Shown here one piece after another: positions 6,060 through 12,599 of a DNA stretch of 12,599 nucleotides (within the stretch, counting starts at the first letter, position 1; the number at the start of each line of letters is the position of its first letter). The stretch lies in assembly GCA_013817465.1 (NCBI GenBank), contig JACDCP010000059.1, positions 1-12,599 of the forward strand. Direction: 5' to 3'. The DNA comes from Gammaproteobacteria bacterium. GTDB lineage: Bacteria > Pseudomonadota > Gammaproteobacteria > Steroidobacterales > JACDCP01. The position numbers were made by a program, and so were the translations under genes. The notes under the pieces were generated by a model that saw only the letters and a program-made list of their open reading frames with translations, had not been told where the DNA came from and did no database searches.

Positions 6060-6113
6060 TCGGCGTGACCAAGTGTCGCCCTGTGCGCGGTTGTCTGCGT
6101 GACGATTGCAAAA

Positions 6114-6127
6114 CGGGATTCGTCCCG
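6114..6127 (+). promoter_or_regulatory. UUCG-capped hairpin in the rng leader
   Basis: CGGGA (6114-6118) and TCCCG (6123-6127) form a perfect stem around TTCG, a stable tetraloop in RNA. It ends 18 bases before the rng GTG. It may shape the leader of the RNase G message; no U-run follows, so termination is unlikely. Confidence 0.5.
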
Positions 6128-6145
6128 AACCGCTGATCGAACCCC

Positions 6146-7615
6146 GTGCGCGAAGAAATCCTCATTAACGTCACGCCGAGAGAAACGCGAGCGGCAGTTG
6201 TCGAAAACGGCGTGTTGCAGGAGGTGCTGATCGAGCGGGCCAACCGGCGCGGGCTGATCAGCAATATCTACAAGGGGCGCGTTTCGCGCGTGCTGCCCGG
6301 CATGCAGGCGGCGTTCATCGACATCGGCCTCGAACGTACGGCCTTCCTGCATGCTTCGGACATCGCGCGGCCCAGACACAACGAGAATGGCTTCGAGCCG
6401 CCCCGCCCGGCGGACATCAAGACGCTCGTGGCGGAAGGCGGCAATATCCTCGTGCAGGTGCTCAAGGACCCGCTGGGCACCAAAGGGGCCCGCCTGACCA
6501 CGGCGATCACCATCCCGTCGCGCTTCCTCGTCTATATGCCGCAGGGTCGTGGCCTGGGTCTCTCGGCACGCATCGAGGACGAAAGCGAACGCGAGCGGCT
6601 GCGCGCGATCATGCAGCTATTCATCGGCGATTCAGCGGACGGCGGATACATTGTCCGCACGGCCGCTGAGGGTGCGACCCTCGACGCCCTGCGCGCCGAT
6701 ATGCTGTTCCTGCGCAAGCTCTGGGAGGCCGTGAGGGAAACGGCCGCGCGGGTCGCGCCGGCGAGCCTGGTGCACGAGGATCTGCCGTTGCCGTTGCGCG
6801 TTTTGCGCGATCTTTTGAACCACGACATGGAGCAAGTGCGCGTCGATGCGATCGATATCTTTCAGCGCATGCAGCGCTTTGCGCAAATGTTCCTGCCCGA
6901 TCTCGTGCCACGGATCGAGTATTACGAGGGGCCGCGGCCGATTTTCGATATATATGGCATCGAGGACGAAATTCACCGGGCGCTCGACCGTACTGTGCAG
7001 CTCAAGTCCGGCGGCTATCTGATCATCGACCAGACCGAGGCGATGACCACTATCGATGTGAACACTGGCGCTTACGTCGGCCGGCGCAATCTCGAGGAGA
7101 CGTTGTTCAAGACCAACCTCGAAGCGGCGGTCGCAATCGCGCGACAGCTCCGGCTGCGCAACCTGGGAGGCATCATCATCATCGATTTCATCGATATGGA
7201 AGAAGAGGCGCACCGCCGGCAGGTTCTGCATTCGCTGGAGAAGAGCCTGTCCGCGGATTACGCACGCAATCATATTTCAGAGGTCTCGGCGCTCGGCCTT
7301 GTCGAGATGACGCGCAAACGCGTGCGCGAAAGCCTGGAACACGTCCTGTGCGGCACTTGTCCAACTTGTAGCGGACGGGGCTCGGTTCGCTCGCCCGAGA
7401 CCGTCTGCTACGACATTTTTCGCGACATCCTCCGGCAGTCGCGACAGTTCGAGTTCGAAGAGCTGCTGGTGATCGCGCACCAGCAGGTCATCGATCTGCT
7501 GCTGGATGAGGAGTCCACCGGGCTCGCCGAGCTCGAGGAAGCGACCGGAAAGCCCATCCGGCTGCAGACCGAGGCCCTGTATACCCCCGATCAATACGAC
7601 GTGGTGCTCATGTGA
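6146..7615 (+). CDS. rng: Ribonuclease G
   Basis: RNase G is the shorter homologue of RNase E. It cuts single-stranded A/U-rich RNA, matures the 5' end of 16S rRNA and degrades some mRNAs. The 489 residues match the E. coli length. An S1 domain spans about 36-120 (NIYKGRVSRVLPGMQAAFID). The 5'-sensor/RNase-H-like region contains DPLGTKGARLTT (108-119). The DNase I-like catalytic domain carries D304 in TTIDVNTGA and D347 in GGIIIIDFIDM, matching the magnesium-binding aspartates of RNase E. CPTC (405-408) is the zinc-link. The RNase E scaffold tail is absent, which settles G over E. The GTG at 6146 fits the family start but has no strong ribosome binding site. Its TGA overlaps the yhdP GTG by four bases (GTGA). 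Confidence 0.95.
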   Translation: MREEILINVTPRETRAAVVENGVLQEVLIERANRRGLISNIYKGRVSRVLPGMQAAFIDIGLERTAFLHASDIARPRHNENGFEPPRPADIKTLVAEGGNILVQVLKDPLGTKGARLTTAITIPSRFLVYMPQGRGLGLSARIEDESERERLRAIMQLFIGDSADGGYIVRTAAEGATLDALRADMLFLRKLWEAVRETAARVAPASLVHEDLPLPLRVLRDLLNHDMEQVRVDAIDIFQRMQRFAQMFLPDLVPRIEYYEGPRPIFDIYGIEDEIHRALDRTVQLKSGGYLIIDQTEAMTTIDVNTGAYVGRRNLEETLFKTNLEAAVAIARQLRLRNLGGIIIIDFIDMEEEAHRRQVLHSLEKSLSADYARNHISEVSALGLVEMTRKRVRESLEHVLCGTCPTCSGRGSVRSPETVCYDIFRDILRQSRQFEFEELLVIAHQQVIDLLLDEESTGLAELEEATGKPIRLQTEALYTPDQYDVVLM

Positions 7616-10600
7616 GGAGGCTCTGGAAATGGCTGGCTGCCGGCTGCGCGACCGTGGTGATCGGTCTCGCGCTGCTGGTGGGGCTGTTCCGCGTCCTCGT
7701 GCCGCAGCTTCCCGAATTCCACGAGCGCATCGAGCTCCGGGCCGGCGAGGCGCTCGGCATGCCAGTGGATATCGCCCGTCTCGATGCGCGTTGGGGTCTG
7801 AGCGGTCCGGAGCTTCAGTTCTTCGAGGCGAAGTTGCTCTCGGCCGACGGCTCCACGGCACTCGCGCAGGCAGCATCGGGCAGCATCGGCATCCGCCTGT
7901 GGCGGTTGATTGCCTGGCGCGAGCTCAGCCTGCGCCGGGTGACTCTGGACGGCGCCCGCGTCAGCCTGGAGCGATCGGGCGACGGCGGTCTGCGCCTGCT
8001 CGGCCAGGACACCCGGGAGGCCCCGGACTTTTCCCTCGCGAAGCTGCCGCAGGCCACCTTCGAGCTGCGCGAATCCGAGCTCACTTATCACGATACCGTG
8101 ACCGATCACGGGCCCTGGCGATTTACGGGTCTGGAAGCCAGGATCGAGTACGATGGCGGCGTGCTCCGCGCCACGGGGCAGCTCGAGCTGCCGGCTGCGC
8201 TCGGCGAGACTTTGCGTTTTTCAGCGGACATGGCTACCCCGCCGGAGGAAGCCAGCGAGCGTGTCGAGCTCTATGCCGAGACGGATCGCCTGGAGTTGCC
8301 CGGCTGGGCACGACTGCTGCCGGCGGTCGTGCCCGTCCCCGGCGCCGGTCACGGTCGCGCATCCGGTCGGGCGGTGCTTACCGGCACGGCTCTCGAACAG
8401 TTGAGCGTCGACGCGGAACTCGCCGGCGTGCTGCCGCCAGGTGCCGACAGCGGCGCCGTGGCGTACGACCGGCTGGCGGGACGATTCCACTGGGAGCGGA
8501 TATCAGATGGTTGGACGGCTGCCGCGCGGGATCTCGAGCTCCAGCGCGGTGATTCGGTCTGGCCCACGGCCGACCTTCAGCTGCGCATCGAACGACCGGC
8601 TTCGGCGTCAGCGCCCTCCGTGCACGCCGAAGCGAGCTATCTGCGCATCGAGGATCTTCTGCCGCTGACCGGCGTTTTGCCCGGCAACGAGCTGCTCTCG
8701 CGCGTCGAAGCTTTCGCGCCGCGCGGCGTGCTGCGCGATTTCGCTGCGGACTATGCGCAGGCTGCCGGTGGCGAGCCGGGCTTCGATGTCGCCGCCACCG
8801 TTGTCGACGGCGCAGTTCAGGCAGTCGGTCGCTGGCCTGCGGTATCGGGTCTGAGCGGGTTCGTGGAGGTGAGCCAGGCGGGAGGCCGCGTCGCGCTGAA
8901 TTCCACCGGGGTCGATTTTCAGCTCGCGCCGCTGTTCCGCAATCCGCTGCACGCCGACAGAGCAACGGGTACAGTCATCTGGCGGCACGCCGGGGAAGCG
9001 TGGCGTGTCGCCAGCGATTCGGTAGTGCTGCGCAATGCGGACATCGACACGCGCACGAGCTTCGAGCTCGGTCTGCCCGACGACCGGGGATCCCCGGTGC
9101 TCGATCTCGAGAGTGAGATCCTGAGCGCAAATCTGGAGCATCTTGAGTCTTATCTGCCGGTGGGCCTGTTGGGGCCAAAGCTGGTCTCATGGCTGGAGCG
9201 CGCCGTGGTAAGCGGCCGCGTGCGATCCGGCAGGCTCAGCTTCGCCGGACCGACCGAGGCTTTTCCGTTCGACGAGGACGAGGGCTTGCTGACGGCCGCT
9301 TTCAGCGTGGAAGCCGCAGTGCTCGACTATGCGCGCGGCTGGCCGGTTCTCGAAGGGCTGGACGCTGATCTCGAGTTCGTGAACCTTTCGTTGCGCGCCC
9401 GGGCCCGGGACGGCCGCCTGCTCGGCAACCAGGTCGTCGGCGCGGAGGCTTCGTTCGCCGATCTGCGCACCGGCCTGCTCGAGCTCGAAGGCCACACTCA
9501 GGGATCTCTCGGCCAGGTGCACGCCTTCCTCACGGAAAGTCCGCTCGAGCGCAGCCTCGGTCCGTTCGCCGAGCGCATCGAGGTCGGCGGCGGGCAGGGC
9601 CGCGTCGACGTCGATATTGAGCTGCCCATCAAGCGCCTGGCGGATCGGCAAGTCAGCGCCGCGCTGACGGTGACCGACGGCGTGCTCGGCCTCGAAGGCA
9701 TCAATGCGCGCTTCGAGGACTTGGCCGGCGTGCTGCGCCTGACCGGCCGCTCGCTATCCGGCGACGGGCTCCATGCCAGACTGTTCGGCCAGCCGGTACG
9801 CGTGGAAGTCGTGCCGGGCGACGGGGCGGTGGCAGACGCTCGCGCCGTGGCCATAGTCGGCGGGCGAATGAATGCCCGCAATCTCAACGAGGATCTGGGC
9901 CTGCCGCTCGACGGCCGGCTGAAGGGCGAGACGGCTTGGCGCGCTACGGTGCGCTTCCCGGCTCCGGACGATGCCGATTCACCGCCGTTCAGCGTGCGCG
10001 TCGAATCGGATCTCGAGGGCCTGGCGGTCGAGCTGCCCGACCCTTTCGCCAAAACCGGCGGCGAGTCCTTGCCCTTCACGGTGGATTTCCGGTTTCCCGA
10101 ATCGGGGCGGCTCGAAATCAGCGGAAACTGGGGGTCAGCGGCGCGCAGCCAGGTGCATCTGGCGAAATCCGCGGCGGGCTGGGGGCTGGTGGCGGGCGCT
10201 TTGCACTTCGGCGATGGCCAGCCCGAGTTGCCCGAATCGGGGGGTTTCGTGCTGGGCGGCAGTTTGCCCGAGTTGCGCCTCGAGGAGTGGCTCGCGCTGC
10301 GCCCGGCAGGGGCCGGCGGCGGCGAGGCTGCTGCTATCAAATCCGCTCACCTCGAGCTCGGCGACTTGTATGCATACGGACGGCACGTGCCGGGGCCGGT
10401 GCAACTCGATATCGAGGGCAATGCACGCGAATGGATGGTCGAGATCGACAGCGCCAACGTGGCGGGTGCGATATTCCTGCCGGCCGATCTGCAGGGTGCG
10501 GCGCCACTGATATTGAGAATGGATCGTCTGCTGCTCGTCGACAGTGATCCGCAGGGGCTGCCGGGCGGCGCCCCGCGCGATCCCCGCCGCCTGCCGGCAA

Positions 10601-11466
10601 TGGACATTCGCGCTGCTGATTTCGCGCTGGGCGAACGCCGTTTCGGTGCAGTGGAGGCAAAGATCGCACGTGTGCCAGCCGGCTTGAGCCTGACGAGCCT
10701 CACGGCGCAGGCGGAATCGTTTCAGGCTTCCGGGAACGGCGCCTGGCTGGCGACCGCCGGCGGACAGCAGCAGACACGGGCGACGCTCGAGGTCGAAAGC
10801 GAGAACGTCGGCGCCACACTGTCCGCGCTCGGCTTCGGCGACGCCATCGAAGCGGACACGGGCGCGGCGACGTTCGAGCTGCGCTGGCCGGGTGCGCCGA
10901 CCGGAGACATTCTTGCCGAGCTGGCCGGCACCGCGAGCGTGCGGCTGGACGACGGCCAGCTGAACAATGTCGAGCCGGGGGCCGGGCGGGTTTTCGGATT
11001 GCTGAGTGTCTCCGCGCTGCCGCGCCGGATGGGGCTCGACTTTCGCGATGTCTTCAATAAGGGGCTTGCCTTCGACAAGATCAGCGGCGATTTCACGATC
11101 GAGGACGGGCACGCATATACCTCGAACCTGCTGCTCGAGGGGCCTGTTGCCGATATCGGAATCGTCGGTCGTGCGGGTCTGGCCGCGCGCGACTACGACC
11201 AGACTGCCATCGTCAGCGCCAATATCGGCACCTCGCTGCCGATCGCCGCATATCTGGCCGCAGGGCCGCAGGTGGCTGCGGCCATGTTGTTGTTTTCGCA
11301 GATTTTCAAAAAGCCGCTCAAGGGCATGGCACAAGTCTACTATCATGTCGGCGGGAGCTGGGAAGACCCGCAGGTGGACCGCATCGTGCCTGCGGAAGAG
11401 GCGAAAGAGCCGGCTGCCGGCGCCAAAGCGGATGCGGGGCGCCCGGGCAAGCGAATGCAGCGGTAA
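7612..11466 (+). CDS. yhdP: AsmA-like envelope protein YhdP
   Basis: YhdP belongs to the AsmA/TamB superfamily of long periplasm-spanning proteins that, with TamB and YdbH in E. coli, move phospholipids toward the outer membrane. The product of 1284 residues is close to E. coli YhdP in size. RRLWKW followed by a hydrophobic stretch at about 9-31 forms one N-terminal membrane anchor; the rest is predicted periplasmic and rich in alternating beta-type repeats. The C-terminal part has AYLAAGPQVAAAMLLFSQIF, then YYHVGGSWEDPQVDRI (about 1243-1258), which is diagnostic for the family. A charged tail of about 25 residues closes it. The GTG at 7612 overlaps the rng stop, so the two are translationally coupled. 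No frameshift is seen over the whole length. Confidence 0.93.
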   Translation: MRRLWKWLAAGCATVVIGLALLVGLFRVLVPQLPEFHERIELRAGEALGMPVDIARLDARWGLSGPELQFFEAKLLSADGSTALAQAASGSIGIRLWRLIAWRELSLRRVTLDGARVSLERSGDGGLRLLGQDTREAPDFSLAKLPQATFELRESELTYHDTVTDHGPWRFTGLEARIEYDGGVLRATGQLELPAALGETLRFSADMATPPEEASERVELYAETDRLELPGWARLLPAVVPVPGAGHGRASGRAVLTGTALEQLSVDAELAGVLPPGADSGAVAYDRLAGRFHWERISDGWTAAARDLELQRGDSVWPTADLQLRIERPASASAPSVHAEASYLRIEDLLPLTGVLPGNELLSRVEAFAPRGVLRDFAADYAQAAGGEPGFDVAATVVDGAVQAVGRWPAVSGLSGFVEVSQAGGRVALNSTGVDFQLAPLFRNPLHADRATGTVIWRHAGEAWRVASDSVVLRNADIDTRTSFELGLPDDRGSPVLDLESEILSANLEHLESYLPVGLLGPKLVSWLERAVVSGRVRSGRLSFAGPTEAFPFDEDEGLLTAAFSVEAAVLDYARGWPVLEGLDADLEFVNLSLRARARDGRLLGNQVVGAEASFADLRTGLLELEGHTQGSLGQVHAFLTESPLERSLGPFAERIEVGGGQGRVDVDIELPIKRLADRQVSAALTVTDGVLGLEGINARFEDLAGVLRLTGRSLSGDGLHARLFGQPVRVEVVPGDGAVADARAVAIVGGRMNARNLNEDLGLPLDGRLKGETAWRATVRFPAPDDADSPPFSVRVESDLEGLAVELPDPFAKTGGESLPFTVDFRFPESGRLEISGNWGSAARSQVHLAKSAAGWGLVAGALHFGDGQPELPESGGFVLGGSLPELRLEEWLALRPAGAGGGEAAAIKSAHLELGDLYAYGRHVPGPVQLDIEGNAREWMVEIDSANVAGAIFLPADLQGAAPLILRMDRLLLVDSDPQGLPGGAPRDPRRLPAMDIRAADFALGERRFGAVEAKIARVPAGLSLTSLTAQAESFQASGNGAWLATAGGQQQTRATLEVESENVGATLSALGFGDAIEADTGAATFELRWPGAPTGDILAELAGTASVRLDDGQLNNVEPGAGRVFGLLSVSALPRRMGLDFRDVFNKGLAFDKISGDFTIEDGHAYTSNLLLEGPVADIGIVGRAGLAARDYDQTAIVSANIGTSLPIAAYLAAGPQVAAAMLLFSQIFKKPLKGMAQVYYHVGGSWEDPQVDRIVPAEEAKEPAAGAKADAGRPGKRMQR

Positions 11467-11492
11467 CGGACCATTGTCGGCCCTGACAGGTT

Positions 11493-11652
11493 GTTGAAAA
11501 AGCCATGCATGGCTTTTTCAACTCGGCGATCCGAAATTGGCGATTTTCGGATCGCGAGCATTTTCAAGAACTTGGAGTTCTTGAAAATGGCGATGCATCC
11601 CTGCATCGACTAGCAGGCTATCGAAAAACAGAGTTTTTCACCGGCCTGCTAG
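11493..11652. repeat. 159-bp multi-hairpin dispersed repeat, copy 2 (inverted)
   Basis: This is the reverse complement of copy 1 and the better preserved of the two. Read on the + strand, H5 is a perfect 30-base palindrome at 11493-11522. H4 pairs 11526-11536 with 11545-11555 exactly. H3 pairs 11559-11572 with 11576-11589 exactly. H2 pairs 11591-11597 with 11602-11608. H1 pairs AGCAGGCTATCGAAAAAC (11612-11629) with 11633-11650, four mismatches, and is bordered on both sides by CTAG (11610-11613, 11649-11652). It fills most of the yhdP-tldD gap. Confidence 0.87.
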
Positions 11653-11713
11653 TCAGTCGACGACAGCGCAGCGTCCGGCATCGATACCGGCAGGCAATCA
11701 TGTACAGGGAAAC

Positions 11714-11722
11714 GAGGAAGGA
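11714..11722 (+). promoter_or_regulatory. Ribosome binding site of tldD
   Basis: GAGGAAGGA ends nine bases before the ATG at 11732. A second AGGA at 11727-11730 is too close to the start to be the main site. Confidence 0.65.
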
Positions 11723-11731
11723 CCGCAGGAA

Positions 11732-12599
11732 ATGAGCGAGCAGGCACTGGATATCGCGCGGCAGCGCATTCTCGACCGGCACGGGCTCGACGACGCTCAG
11801 CTCAGCCGCTCGCTGGGCACGCTCATGGGCCACGCGATCGACAACGCCGACCTGTATTTTCAGGTCACCCGGCACGAGTCGTGGTCGCTCGAGGACGGCA
11901 TCGTCAAGGAAGGCAGCCACAGCCTCGAGCAGGGTGTCGGGGTGCGCGCCATGAGTGGTGAGAAGACCGGTTTTGCCTACTCGGATGAGCTCGTGTTGCC
12001 GGCTTTGACGCAGGCAGCGAAAGCGGCGCGAGCCATTGCGCGCCAGGGTGGCACGGGCCGTCTGCAGGCGTGGCATGCCGGTGCAGGCCACGACCTGTAT
12101 CCCGCCGTCGATCCGCTCGAAACGCTCGGCGACATCGACAAAGTACGCTTGCTGGAGCGGGTCGATGCGGAGGCCCGCCGCGCAGATCCGCGCGTGCGCC
12201 AGGTCATGGCGAGCCTGACTGCGTTGCATGAGGTTGTGCTGGTGGTCGGCAGCGACGGCACCTTCGCGGCCGACGTGCGTCCTCTGGTGCGCCTCAGCGT
12301 GGCCGTCATTGTCGAGCAGGACGGCCGCCGCGAGCACGGCTCCAGCGGCGGCGGCGGGCGTTGGGGATACGCCGGTTTTCTCGAGAACGAGCGGGCCCTC
12401 GGGCATGCGCGGGAGGCCGTGCGTCAGGCGCTCGTGAACCTGGAGGCCGTCGCGGCGCCGGCAGGGAGCATGACTGTCGTGCTCGGGCCCGGCTGGCCGG
12501 GTGTGCTGCTGCACGAGGCGATCGGTCACGGTCTCGAAGGCGACTTTCATCGCAAAGGCACCTCGGCATTTGCCGGCCGCTGCGGAGAGCGGGTGGCAT
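11732..12599 (+). CDS. tldD: Metalloprotease TldD, 3'-truncated by the window edge
   Basis: TldD pairs with TldE (PmbA) in a cytosolic zinc protease that trims peptides such as the microcin B17 precursor and unfolded CcdA. The ATG at 11732 opens a frame of 289 codons that leaves the window without a stop; the family usually has about 480 residues. The zinc site HEAIGH (261-266) lies in GPGWPGVLLHEAIGHGLEGD, followed by FHRKGTSAFAG, both strongly typical. The N-terminal domain shows YFQVTRHESWSLEDGIVKEG (about 47-66). It stands 265 bases after yhdP, with repeat copy 2 between. The partner gene pmbA is not in the window and would be expected further on. Confidence 0.94.
   Translation, partial: MSEQALDIARQRILDRHGLDDAQLSRSLGTLMGHAIDNADLYFQVTRHESWSLEDGIVKEGSHSLEQGVGVRAMSGEKTGFAYSDELVLPALTQAAKAARAIARQGGTGRLQAWHAGAGHDLYPAVDPLETLGDIDKVRLLERVDAEARRADPRVRQVMASLTALHEVVLVVGSDGTFAADVRPLVRLSVAVIVEQDGRREHGSSGGGGRWGYAGFLENERALGHAREAVRQALVNLEAVAAPAGSMTVVLGPGWPGVLLHEAIGHGLEGDFHRKGTSAFAGRCGERVA

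Noticed and set aside
7506..8552. 348-codon plus-strand frame across the rng-yhdP junction
   Set aside because: It is out of frame with both recognised genes and arginine/alanine-rich, typical of a shifted frame in GC-rich DNA.
10135..11346. Minus-strand open frame of 403 codons opposite yhdP
   Set aside because: yhdP is intact and recognisable through this region; no motif is visible in the antisense product.
11493..11652. Attachment site or CRISPR-like array in the yhdP-tldD gap
   Set aside because: The palindromes differ from each other and there are no regularly spaced direct repeats or integrase gene; it is a copy of the dispersed repeat.

Overview
The window looks like chromosome from a fairly GC-rich gammaproteobacterium. 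The protein set and gene order fit the Xanthomonadales/Nevskiales/Steroidobacter side of the class, but this placement rests on remembered synteny, not on a search. All recognised housekeeping genes lie on the + strand. In order they are holA, nadD, [IS630-type insertion], rsfS, rlmH, maf, rng, yhdP and tldD (cut by the window end). The left edge carries a minus-strand, visibly AT-richer family-2 glycosyltransferase that runs off the window.

Layout: 1-931 is the partial glycosyltransferase. 932-1184 is spacer with no convincing gene. 1185-1451 is an extraordinary fold-back DNA element: a long outer inverted repeat encloses two large hairpins, and its right arm ends 3 bases before the holA start codon. 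holA and nadD then overlap by 3 bases. An intact IS630-family element (3145-4302, TA duplication) sits exactly at the nadD stop codon. After it come a 159-bp multi-hairpin repeat, rsfS and rlmH. A 121-bp spacer with two further hairpins precedes maf. rng and yhdP overlap by 4 bases. A second, inverted copy of the 159-bp repeat fills the yhdP-tldD gap.

Roles: holA (clamp-loader delta), nadD (NAD synthesis), rsfS (ribosome silencing) and rlmH (23S rRNA methylation) form one conserved block. maf (nucleotide pyrophosphatase), rng (RNase G), yhdP (AsmA-like envelope lipid transport) and tldD (TldD/TldE protease) form the block that follows mreBCD in E. coli. Here the two are joined head to tail into what may be one long transcription unit, interrupted by the insertion sequence and by hairpin repeats.

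The least ordinary material is non-coding: the fold-back element at holA, the pair of gapless 159-bp palindromic repeats in opposite orientation, and the way the IS630 element used a CTAG site at the edge of one of those repeats so that the nadD stop codon was kept. I found no defence system, CRISPR array, tRNA or rRNA.
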